Shown here: positions 50,412 to 57,283 of the stretch, piece by piece
Layout of the letters: every line of letters begins with the position of its first letter
Numbering within the stretch: the stretch's first letter is position 1
NCBI GenBank assembly: GCA_963799815.1
Contig: CAWCYG010000006.1
Location: forward strand, 453,976 to 517,975
DNA: 64,000 nucleotides
Direction of reading: 5' to 3'
Origin: JBDTSW01 sp963799815
GTDB taxonomy: Bacteria; Actinomycetota; Thermoleophilia; Solirubrobacterales; 70-9
The notes under the pieces: generated by a model
The model's input: the letters and a program-made list of their open reading frames with translations, nothing else
Database searches by the model: none
What the model was told of the DNA's origin: nothing
Made by a program: the position numbers and the translations under genes

Positions 50412-51659
50412 CTAGAGACGAACGAGGTTGTCCGCCGAGATCCCCGCCGTGACGCCGCGTAGGTCGACCACGAGCGCCGCTCCGTCAACGATGCGCTGCG
50501 GGTCAACGTCCGGGTGCGCGGTGACGATGCAGGCGACGTCGCAGTCCGCCAGCTCCTGGTCGAGCTCGCCGGAGCTCAGTCCGAGCTCGGTCACCTCGGG
50601 CACATGGGGGTCGTGATACGTGACCTCGGCGCCAAGGTCTCGCAGGTGGCGAGCGATCTTGAGCGCGGGGGACTCTCGCATGTCACCGATCCCCGCCTTG
50701 TACGAGACCCCGATCAAGAGGACGCGCGAGCCCTTCACGGGCTTGGCCACATCGTTCAGCGCCCGCTGGACCTTCTCGACGCAGAAATGCGGCTGGTTTT
50801 GGTTGATCTTCCCCGCGAGCTCGATGAACTCCGTGGGGAAGTCGTACTCGCGCGCCTTGAACGCCAAATAGAACGGGTCGACCGGGAGGCAGTGGCCGCC
50901 CATGCCCGGGCCGGGATCGAAGCGCATGAAGCCGAAGGGCTTCGTGGAGGCTGCCTCGACCACTTCCCAGATGTCGATGTCCATGCGGTCGCAGAGGACG
51001 GCCAGCTCGTTGACGAGCGCGATGTTGACCGACCTGAAGATGTTCTCGAGCAGCTTCGAGAGCTCGGCTGCCTCTGGCGTCGAGACGGCGACGACCTCAT
51101 CGCAGATCAGCTCATACAGCTCGACCGCACGATCACGGCATGTCTCGGTGAGGCCGCCGACGACCTTTGGGGTGGTGCGCAGCGTGTGGTCGGTGCGCCC
51201 CGGGTCGATGCGCTCGGGCGAGAAGGCGAGGTGAAAGTCGCGACCGGCGGCGAGGCCGGACTCCTCGAGGATGGGGCGCAGGCGATCGCGAGTCGTGCCA
51301 GGGTATGTGGTCGACTCGAGCACGACCAGCTGGTCCTCGCGCAGGACGGCGGCCAGGGCCGTCGCCGCATCGACGATGTAGGAGAGGTCTGGCTCGCGTT
51401 GGTTCGCGAGCGGTGTCGGGACGCAGATGATGAGGGCATCGCAGCCCGAGAGATGCTCGTGGGAGGTCGTTGCGGTGAAGCGCTCGGCCACCTCACGCAG
51501 GCGATCGGAGGCGACGTCCTCGACGTCGGACTCCGAGCGACGCAACCGCTCCACCCGCCGCGACTCCGAGTCGACGCCGATCACGTCGTTGCCCGCTTCG
51601 GCGAATGCCACTGCGAGCGGCAGGCCCACGTAGCCCAGTCCGATGATGCCGACCTTCAT
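50412..51659 (-). CDS. UDP-N-acetyl-D-mannosamine/glucosamine 6-dehydrogenase type (WecC/WbpA-like)
   Basis: A 415-residue two-fold NAD-dependent oxidase of UDP-sugar C6. 'GIIGLGYVGLPLAVAFAEAG' binds NAD, 'STTYPGTTRDRLRP' and 'AFSPERIDPGR' are typical of the WecC/WbpA branch (not UDP-glucose dehydrogenase of the Ugd type), 'SVNIALVNELAVLCDRMDID' follows, and the catalytic Cys is in 'GMGGHCLPVDPFYL'. It supplies a uronic acid for a surface polysaccharide. Start overlaps a 125-residue gene as ATGA. Confidence 0.93.
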   Translation of the reverse strand: MKVGIIGLGYVGLPLAVAFAEAGNDVIGVDSESRRVERLRRSESDVEDVASDRLREVAERFTATTSHEHLSGCDALIICVPTPLANQREPDLSYIVDAATALAAVLREDQLVVLESTTYPGTTRDRLRPILEESGLAAGRDFHLAFSPERIDPGRTDHTLRTTPKVVGGLTETCRDRAVELYELICDEVVAVSTPEAAELSKLLENIFRSVNIALVNELAVLCDRMDIDIWEVVEAASTKPFGFMRFDPGPGMGGHCLPVDPFYLAFKAREYDFPTEFIELAGKINQNQPHFCVEKVQRALNDVAKPVKGSRVLLIGVSYKAGIGDMRESPALKIARHLRDLGAEVTYHDPHVPEVTELGLSSGELDQELADCDVACIVTAHPDVDPQRIVDGAALVVDLRGVTAGISADNLVRL

Positions 51660-52033
51660 GGCCGGGAGAGTGTAGGACCGGCAAGCCCCCTCACCGCGGC
51701 GGCGATTGCGGCCGGATCGTCGGTTGCAGAGAGGGCCAGGTGGGCAATTCGAGCGGGCAGGGGTCCATCGGCGACGCCCTCGAGGGCCGCGGTGGGGATC
51801 CCGCCCTTGACCGCGCTCACGGCGACCATGAGCGCGGCGTCCGACGAATCCGTGGCGAGGACGGCTCGCGGGCGCTCGCGCTCGATCAGATCCTCGGCCT
51901 CACGCACGATCGCAGCCACGCCTGCGGCGCTTTGAGCATCGTCGGCCGCCCACGGCCGCGGCTCCATGCCCTCGGCGACCAACGCGTCGAGCAGCGCCTG
52001 GGCGGGCTGGGGACCGACGATCAATACGCGCAT
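51656..52033 (-). CDS. Small protein coupled to the UDP-sugar dehydrogenase, unknown function
   Basis: A 125-residue protein with a Rossmann-like start 'MRVLIVGPQPAQALLDALVA'. The segment 'VLATDSSDAALMVAVSAVKG' and following 'GIPTAALEGVADG' resembles the nucleotide-sugar-binding 'GDTTSALAAALAAFYAGIPV-HVEAG' loop of UDP-GlcNAc 2-epimerases, but the protein is only a third of that enzyme's length and lacks its other motifs. It may be a trimmed epimerase-like or binding subunit. It lies immediately upstream of the dehydrogenase with a 4-base ATGA overlap. Confidence 0.7.
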   Translation of the reverse strand: MRVLIVGPQPAQALLDALVAEGMEPRPWAADDAQSAAGVAAIVREAEDLIERERPRAVLATDSSDAALMVAVSAVKGGIPTAALEGVADGPLPARIAHLALSATDDPAAIAAAVRGLAGPTLSRP

Positions 52034-52061
52034 GGTCTCTTCCTATCGCAAGCCACCATCG

Positions 52062-52101
52062 GTTGACGAGAAATGCGTCGCATGCGCACCTTCTCGTCAA
52101 C
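52062..52101. repeat. 11-bp perfect inverted repeat with 18-base spacer
   Basis: GTTGACGAGAA (52062-52072) and TTCTCGTCAAC (52091-52101) are perfect complements. They lie 28 bases upstream of the ATG of the minus-strand gene at 52033, inside the 321-base gap before the plus-strand SDR gene. The pattern could be a regulator's double site or a hairpin. No T-run follows. Confidence 0.6.
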
Positions 52102-52118
52102 GGATTTTCCGGAAGCGC

Positions 52119-52146
52119 TTGCGGCGCCGCCGCCCCTAGATATACG
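52119..52146 (+). promoter_or_regulatory. Possible promoter toward the SDR gene
   Basis: TTGCGG (52119-52124) and TATACG (52141-52146) are 16 bases apart, a modest -35/-10 pair in otherwise GC-rich sequence. It would serve the plus-strand genes from 52158 on. Confidence 0.35.
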
Positions 52147-52157
52147 ATCGGGGCCTG

Positions 52158-52262
52158 ATGAGGCGGATTTTCGCTCCGTGGAGCATGGGGCTCTGTGCCG
52201 CAAGGCACCTGCGCTGGTATCTGAGCTACCACATCTCCGGCGAGACCCGCTCCGCGCGCTAA
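52158..52262 (+). CDS. Possible 34-residue peptide gene
   Basis: An ATG 12 bases after TATACG opens a 34-codon frame ending TAA at 52260-52262. The product is basic and aromatic ('RRIFAPWSMGLCAARHLRWY' and a 'LSYHISGETRSAR' end) without obvious family. No ribosome binding site is clear and it may be non-coding leader; reported because it fills an otherwise empty intergenic region. Confidence 0.2.
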   Translation: MRRIFAPWSMGLCAARHLRWYLSYHISGETRSAR

Positions 52263-52354
52263 CCCTTTGAGTCCTGCCCCGGCCGATGTGCGCCCATCGG
52301 CGCGGGATTACCGGCAGAATGGTCTCTCAGATTCGACGTCGAAGAAGGGTTGGG

Positions 52355-53236
52355 ATGGCGAAGGAACCTCGTTCATTGCAGGGCAGGGTCGTGGCTATTA
52401 CGGGCGGGGCCCGGGGCATCGGCAAGGCCACGGGCAAGGCGCTGGCGCGCAAGGGCGCGCGGGTGGCGCTCGGCGACCTCGACGCAGAGCTGGCGACGCA
52501 GGCGGCCTCCGAGCTGGGCTCCGAGACGATCGGGCTCGAGCTCGACGTGACCAAGCGTGAGTCCTTCGCCGACTTCCTCGCTCAGGTCGAGGAGCGCCTC
52601 GGCCCGCTCGACGTGATCGTCAACAACGCCGGAATCATGCCCCTCGGGCCGTTCGTCGAGGAGACCGACGACTCGGCGCAGCGGATGGTGGACATCAACC
52701 TGCACGGCGTGCTTCATGGGATGAAGCTCGCGCTGCCGGGGATGACGCGCCGCAACTCCGGTCACATCGTGAACATCGCCTCTCAGGCCGGCAAGGGAGG
52801 CTTTCCGGGCGGGGCAACGTACTCCGCCACCAAGCACGCCGTGGTCGGCGTTTCCGAGGCGGTCAGAGCCGAGCTGCGGGACACGGGTGTGGAGGTCACG
52901 GTCGTGATGCCGGCGGTGGTGAACACAGAGCTCGGGGCGGGAACGGTCGAGGCGCGCGGGGTGAAGGTCAGCGAGCCAGAGGACGTCGCCGACGCGATCG
53001 TCGATGCCCTCGAGTTCCCCAAGGTCGACGTCTGGGTCCCCTCTTACTCGGGCGCGATCTTCAAGGTCTTCAGTCTGCTGCCGCGGCGCGGCCGAGAGGC
53101 GATGGCCCGAGCGTTTAAGGCTGACCAGGTCCTTGCCGACGCCGACCCGGCCAAGCGCGCCGCCTACGAGGAGCGCGCGGCCCACTCGGAGCCCGGAATG
53201 GAGCCCGAGCGCGCCGACGCGGAAAAGGTCAAGTAG
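52355..53236 (+). CDS. Short-chain dehydrogenase/reductase
   Basis: A 293-residue SDR. 'VVAITGGARGIGKATGKALA' is the cofactor loop, 'VIVNNAGIMPLGPFVEE' the NAG motif, Ser in 'HIVNIASQAGKGG', and Tyr-Lys in 'TYSATKHAVVGVSEAVRAEL'. A C-terminal extension of about 50 residues ('VFSLLPRRGREAMARAFKAD') goes beyond the usual 250, as in SDRs of the retinol/steroid-dehydrogenase type. ATG at 52355 starts at the conserved region with GAAGGGTT upstream. Confidence 0.92.
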   Translation: MAKEPRSLQGRVVAITGGARGIGKATGKALARKGARVALGDLDAELATQAASELGSETIGLELDVTKRESFADFLAQVEERLGPLDVIVNNAGIMPLGPFVEETDDSAQRMVDINLHGVLHGMKLALPGMTRRNSGHIVNIASQAGKGGFPGGATYSATKHAVVGVSEAVRAELRDTGVEVTVVMPAVVNTELGAGTVEARGVKVSEPEDVADAIVDALEFPKVDVWVPSYSGAIFKVFSLLPRRGREAMARAFKADQVLADADPAKRAAYEERAAHSEPGMEPERADAEKVK

Positions 53237-53242
53237 GAGCAG

Positions 53243-54199
53243 CTACACGACCCGGTTCGGCGGCTCCTCGCCGCGCAGCGCGGCCAGCACATTCCGCGCC
53301 GCGGTCTCGGCCATGCCGTTCCGGGCGGTGTGGGTGGCGGAGCCGATGTGCGGGAGGAGCGTGCAGTTGGGCGCTTCGAGCAGCTCCTCCGGGACGTTCG
53401 GCTCGTCTGGGTAGACGTCCAGCCCCGCCCCGCCGATCGCCCGGGCGGCGAGCGCCGCCGCCAGCGCCTCAGGGTCGACGATCGTCCCGCGCGCCGTGTT
53501 GACAAGGACAGAATGCGGCTGCATGAGACCAAGCTCATCGGCGCCGATGAGCGCCTGCGTCTCCTCGCCCCCGGGGACGTGCACACTCACCACGGCGGCC
53601 CGCCGCAGCGCCTCGGACAGGTCGACCTTCTGGGCGTCGAGCTCCGCCTCCGCCTCGGGCTTCGGGCTGCGGGATACGTAGAGCAGCTCACCCGCGAGCG
53701 GCCGGACGAGCTCGGCGTACCGCCGTCCAATCCGCCCGAGGCCCACCACCGCGAAGGTCGCGCCGCTCAGCTCCAGGCCGAGGTACTCCCCGGGGTTCCA
53801 GCCCGTCCAGCGCCCGGCGCGCAGGTCAGCCTCCGCCTCGCTCGTACCCCTGGCGGCCGCGCACGTGAGCGCCAGCGCCAGCTCCGCGGTTGCGTTCGTG
53901 AGGACATCCGGGGTGTTCGTGACCGGGATCTGGCGTCGCCGGCACTCCTCGAGGTCGACATTGTCGGTTCCCACGGCGAAGTTCGCCACGACCTGAAGAT
54001 CCGGTCCCGCCGCGTCCAGAAGCTCCTCCCCGACGGGCACGGTCGGGTCGGCCACGATCGCGGCGACGCCCTCCGCCAGCCCGGCCAACCGCTCCGCGGT
54101 GGCATCGAGGCCTCCCTCTCGCAGCTCGAACTCGGGCTCCAAGAGCTCGCGACCGGCGGGCAAGAGCACGCGGGCGATGAGTACGGGCGGAGCGGACAT
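53243..54199 (-). CDS. D-isomer 2-hydroxyacid dehydrogenase (glyoxylate/hydroxypyruvate reductase-like)
   Basis: A 318-residue enzyme. 'FAVGTDNVDLEECRRRQIPV' leads the substrate domain, 'FAVVGLGRIGRRYAELVRPL' binds NAD(P), and the catalytic Arg-Glu-His are in 'NTARGTIVDPEALA', 'DVYPDEPNVPEELL' and 'LLPHIGSAT'. The type matches GyaR glyoxylate reductases. It faces the SDR gene convergently with a 6-base gap and starts 30 bases from the alkyltransferase-like gene. Confidence 0.94.
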   Translation of the reverse strand: MSAPPVLIARVLLPAGRELLEPEFELREGGLDATAERLAGLAEGVAAIVADPTVPVGEELLDAAGPDLQVVANFAVGTDNVDLEECRRRQIPVTNTPDVLTNATAELALALTCAAARGTSEAEADLRAGRWTGWNPGEYLGLELSGATFAVVGLGRIGRRYAELVRPLAGELLYVSRSPKPEAEAELDAQKVDLSEALRRAAVVSVHVPGGEETQALIGADELGLMQPHSVLVNTARGTIVDPEALAAALAARAIGGAGLDVYPDEPNVPEELLEAPNCTLLPHIGSATHTARNGMAETAARNVLAALRGEEPPNRVV

Positions 54200-54229
54200 C
54201 GAGTCCGAACCCTAAACGGCGGTCGCCCG

Positions 54230-54517
54230 CTAGCTGGTGGCGGAGACCTCGACGAAGGCGACCTCCATGTGGACGCGCCGACCCCGAAACGGCACGCCCT
54301 CAGCCTCCAGAAGCCGCCGCTGGCGAGTGCCCTTGGGCAGCGATCCGTCCGCGCGAACGATCCGCTGCCAGGGCACCGTCGGGTCCTCGCAAGCGGCCAT
54401 GACCGCGCCCGCGAACCGCGGGGCGCCGGGGCAGAGCTCGCCGTAGGTGGTCACGAACCCGGGCGGAACGCTTCGCGCTCGCCGGAGCGCCTCGATTGCC
54501 AGCGGGGAGTCCAGCAC
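54230..54517 (-). CDS. Alkyltransferase-like (ATL) DNA-binding protein
   Basis: A 95-residue MGMT-type C-terminal domain. Where MGMT has PCHR with the acceptor Cys, this protein has 'VPWQRIV', with Trp replacing Cys and Gln the His; the well-studied ATL motif is PWHR. It still has the 'GFVTTYGELCPGAPRFAGAV' helix-turn-helix with the arginine finger context. It therefore should not dealkylate; ATLs bind O6-alkylguanine and hand it to nucleotide excision repair. A GTG is used as start. The single Cys in the HTH is not the acceptor position. Confidence 0.88.
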   Translation of the reverse strand: MLDSPLAIEALRRARSVPPGFVTTYGELCPGAPRFAGAVMAACEDPTVPWQRIVRADGSLPKGTRQRRLLEAEGVPFRGRRVHMEVAFVEVSATS

Positions 54518-54540
54518 CCTCGGCAGTCTGGCGCGCGGGC

Positions 54541-54580
54541 AAAAGAAGGGCCGCCCGACGCGTCCTGCGCCGAGCGGCCC
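54541..54580 (-). terminator. Intrinsic terminator after the low-complexity membrane protein gene
   Basis: GGGCCGC (54548-54554) pairs with GCGGCCC (54574-54580), with further partial pairing in between. On the minus strand the stem is followed by TTCTTTT (54541-54547). It lies 34 bases past the stop at 54614. Confidence 0.7.
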
Positions 54581-54613
54581 GTGGTCCCACTCTCGAACTC
54601 GTGTGTGTCCGAG

Positions 54614-55225
54614 CTAGTCGTTGGTCACGGATGCACCGGTGTGCGAGGTGGTGTCCGTGGTGTCGCCGCCGTTGGCGGAGGTGTCGCCCTTGTCGGTCTT
54701 GCCACCTTCATGCGTGCCGCTCTGGGTGTTCGATGCCCCCGTACCCGAGGTCGTGCCGCGGGTGTCGTTCCCGTTGCTCGACGTGTCACCGTTGTCCGTG
54801 GCACCGCGGGTGTTCGTGCCGGTATTGGTGTTCGTGTTCGTGTTCGAGACGCCGGTATGAGCGGTGGTACCGCCTGTGTCGGCGTGGCCACCGCTGGTGT
54901 CGCCGCCGCGGTCGGTGGCGCCCCCAGGCCCGGAGTGCCCGCCGCCGTGACCGGAGTTTCCGGTGCCGGTGTCGTCGTCATCGTCGTCGTCGCCGTCGTC
55001 GCCGCCGCCGGGCCCCGAGTTCCCCTTGTTGACGACCGCCGCCGGCGTATCGCCGGAATCACCAAGGGCGAACGACGCCCAGAACAGCGGCGCCGAGATG
55101 GCGACGCCGATGACCATCGCCAGGGCGACGAACCGCCGCTTAAGCGACGGGCCGGCCACGAGCGTCCCCTCGTCGGCCAGCAGCGCGAAGGCGCGCGCCG
55201 GTCCCTGAGTTCCCTGCTTGCTCAT
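54614..55225 (-). CDS. Single-pass membrane protein with low-complexity Gly/Thr/Asp/Asn tail
   Basis: A 203-residue protein. Residues 1-30 are cytosolic, one transmembrane segment lies near 31-55 ('RFVALAMVIGVAISAPLFW'), and the remaining 145 residues are a repeated-composition tail of Gly, Asp, Thr, Asn and Ser, with an aspartate run (DDDDDDD) near 79-86 and many 'GDT', 'NTNT' and 'GGDT' units. No family is recognised. Such tails suit cell-wall spanning, calcium binding or surface modification. Start ATG with GAGGAGGAA upstream; own terminator follows. Confidence 0.75.
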   Translation of the reverse strand: MSKQGTQGPARAFALLADEGTLVAGPSLKRRFVALAMVIGVAISAPLFWASFALGDSGDTPAAVVNKGNSGPGGGDDGDDDDDDDTGTGNSGHGGGHSGPGGATDRGGDTSGGHADTGGTTAHTGVSNTNTNTNTGTNTRGATDNGDTSSNGNDTRGTTSGTGASNTQSGTHEGGKTDKGDTSANGGDTTDTTSHTGASVTND

Positions 55226-55288
55226 GCTGAAGATTCCTCCTCGTGTCGAATGCGTTACTGAGGAGAAGACCCCGCCCGCGGCCGAAGA

Positions 55289-56263
55289 TCACGCCCTGCG
55301 CATGCCGGCACGGCTGAACGAGAGCTTGCGCGGGAGCTCGACGACTAGCGGCTCGAGCCGCTCTGCGAACTCGGTGGCCGAGGGGCGTGCGGACTGCTCG
55401 TGAAGAAGCGCCTGCTCGATCAGCTCCGCGAGCTCCACCGGCACCGATGTGGGCAGCGGCTCCGGCTCCGCGCGCAACTGCGGAAAGCGCACGAAGGGAT
55501 CCTCGCTCTGCCGGGCGGCACGCTCCCGCGGAAACGGCTTTTGGCCCGAAATGCAGTGGTGGAGCGTCGCACCGAGGCCCCAGACATCGGCTGGGGCGCC
55601 CATCGGACCGAACTCCTGCGTGCCGCACTGCTCGGGCGCCATGTAGGCATCGGTTCCGATCGGGCCCTTCGTGCGCGCAGCCCGCTCGAACGACCGCGCG
55701 ATCGAGAGGTCGATCAGGCGCGGCGGCACCCCCATGATGATGTTGTCCGGCTTGACGTCGAGGTGCGCCACACCGCGATTGGCGAGGAAGGCAAGGGCAC
55801 CGGCAACGTGCATGGCCAACGGCAGGAGCTGGCTCAGCCCCAGGGGCCCACCCATCTTCAAGAGCCGGCGCAGCGAAGGCCCCTCGAGGTGCTCGATCAG
55901 CAGGTGCGGCATGGCCCCATCCCCCACGACGTCGAAACCGCGGACAACCACCGGATGCTGCAGCTGCCCGAGCAGCTCGGCCTCACGCGCGAGCTCTCGC
56001 AACGGACGCTCCTGGGTCGCCTGGTCCGGGCGGATCACCTTCGCGATCGCAAGCGCGTAGAGGTCCGCGTCCCAGACGAGGAAGACCTCGTAGCGGCTGC
56101 CACCGCCAACCGGTTTTAAGACGGAACGGCCCGGGGCGATCTCGTCGCCCTCCGCCAGTTCCCAGCTCGCGGCAGCTCGCCGCTCCTCGGGCGCGGGCAG
56201 GCTGGAGTCAGGCTGTAGAGCCACTTCCACGTTGAGATAACCCGGCCCCGTCGCCAGGATCAC
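55289..56263 (-). CDS. Ser/Thr protein kinase, soluble, with altered DFG motif
   Basis: A 324-residue Hanks-type kinase. The ATP lysine is in 'YALAIAKVIRPDQ', the catalytic loop is 'HLDVKPDN' (167-174), and the activation segment ends 'GTDAYMAPEQCG' (203-214). The metal loop DFG reads DLS (185-187), and the HRD Arg is Leu (HLD). No membrane or sensor domain is visible, so it is smaller than PknB types. The GTG at 56263 overlaps the MmcQ/YjbR stop as GTGA. The catalytic Asp and Asn are kept, so activity is likely. Confidence 0.85.
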   Translation of the reverse strand: MILATGPGYLNVEVALQPDSSLPAPEERRAAASWELAEGDEIAPGRSVLKPVGGGSRYEVFLVWDADLYALAIAKVIRPDQATQERPLRELAREAELLGQLQHPVVVRGFDVVGDGAMPHLLIEHLEGPSLRRLLKMGGPLGLSQLLPLAMHVAGALAFLANRGVAHLDVKPDNIIMGVPPRLIDLSIARSFERAARTKGPIGTDAYMAPEQCGTQEFGPMGAPADVWGLGATLHHCISGQKPFPRERAARQSEDPFVRFPQLRAEPEPLPTSVPVELAELIEQALLHEQSARPSATEFAERLEPLVVELPRKLSFSRAGMRRA

Positions 56264-56616
56264 GCAGCGTCGATGGATCCGCTCTCCAGGAACTCCTTCG
56301 CGAGCCGCTTGGGTGCCTTCCGTAGCCACGACTCGATCATCTGCTCGCGAAGCTGCTCCAGATCCACGGTTTCGAGCCGCACCAGCATGGCGGGGTAATG
56401 CTGATAGTGGGGCGTGATGTGAAAGACATCCGGCTCGGCCTGCATCAGGGCTTCGCGCTCGAGCATGTCCACCATCAGGACGATGTCCTCTCCGTCCTCC
56501 TTGAGGCGGACGAACGACCTGTCACGGACCTTCACGGCAGGCGTGCGATACCAGGTGCTCTCCTCGGTTTCGGGGAGCTCGAGGGCGATCCGCTTCGCGT
56601 CCTCCCAGGTGGCCAT
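56260..56616 (-). CDS. MmcQ/YjbR-family protein
   Basis: A 118-residue DNA-binding-like double-wing protein of the MmcQ/YjbR family: 'ALELPETEESTWYRTPAVKV' with 'DRSFVRLKEDGEDIVLMVD' and 'FHITPHYQHYPAMLVRLETV' are the typical segments. The family has a DNA-binding fold, and its function is poorly known. It precedes the kinase gene with a 4-base overlap. Its ATG sits in a CCATGG shared with a plus-strand ATG, where the GST could start. Confidence 0.85.
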   Translation of the reverse strand: MATWEDAKRIALELPETEESTWYRTPAVKVRDRSFVRLKEDGEDIVLMVDMLEREALMQAEPDVFHITPHYQHYPAMLVRLETVDLEQLREQMIESWLRKAPKRLAKEFLESGSIDAA

Positions 56617-56644
56617 GGCCCCGTTTGTACACAATGCGCGGACC

Positions 56645-57283
56645 GTGATCCGGCTTTACCGCGCCCCCTGGTCGACGAACTGCGAGCGAGTGGCACTCGC
56701 GCTTGCGCACAAGAGCCTCGACGTGGAGTCCGTCGTGATCGCCTACTCCGACCGCTCGGTGGTCGAACGCGTTTCAGGTCAGGGGTTGGTGCCGGTGATC
56801 GACGACGCCGGTCAGGTGATCGCGGATTCGACCGCGATCCTCGATCACCTCGAGGCCCGCTACCCGGAGCCGCCGCTGTTTCCGGCAGAATCCGCGCGCG
56901 CCGCCGAGATGAGGGTGTTCATCGACTGGTTCAACGTGGTCTGGAAGTCGCCCTCCAACGAGCTCGAGGATGAGCTCGAGCTGGACCAACCAGACCGGGC
57001 GAGGGTCCAGGACCTCGGCCGTCGGATCCAGGATCTGCTGGACGTCTTCGAGCCGCTGCTCGAGGGCCGAGACTACCTGTGGGGCGACCAGTTCTCGGCT
57101 GCCGATTGCGCGGCGTTCCCCTTCTTGAAGTACGCGCTTCGGCGCGATCCCACCGACGACGAGCCCTACCACCGCATCGTGGATACCCACCAGGAGCTCG
57201 GCTCCGATCACCCCAACCTCCGGGCCTGGATCGAGCGAGTCGACGAGCGACCTCGAGAGTACGGCGAGACCGTCGAGCCTTAG
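56645..57283 (+). CDS. Glutathione S-transferase-fold protein
   Basis: A 212-residue GST-like protein starting 'VIRLYRAPWSTNCERVALAL', the thioredoxin-fold beginning where the Ser/Cys active-site position is STNC, then 'GLVPVIDDAGQVIADSTAIL' (cis-Pro and the glutathione gamma-Glu Ser region), and an all-helical second half. Actinobacteria normally use mycothiol, so substrate thiol use is uncertain. I choose GTG 56645; an in-frame ATG at 56615 is also possible. It is divergent from MmcQ and ends convergently with the amine oxidase (TTAG overlap). Confidence 0.85.
   Translation: MIRLYRAPWSTNCERVALALAHKSLDVESVVIAYSDRSVVERVSGQGLVPVIDDAGQVIADSTAILDHLEARYPEPPLFPAESARAAEMRVFIDWFNVVWKSPSNELEDELELDQPDRARVQDLGRRIQDLLDVFEPLLEGRDYLWGDQFSAADCAAFPFLKYALRRDPTDDEPYHRIVDTHQELGSDHPNLRAWIERVDERPREYGETVEP

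Noticed and set aside
54621..55032. Low-complexity DNA region of GTC/GGT-type repeats as a possible tandem repeat array
   Set aside because: The units are irregular and follow the reading frame of the membrane protein, so they reflect amino acid composition rather than a DNA repeat.
53330..55261. 643-codon plus-strand frame opposite the dehydrogenase, ATL and low-complexity genes
   Set aside because: Shadow of three minus-strand genes; the Val/Gly/Ala-rich part mirrors the low-complexity tail.
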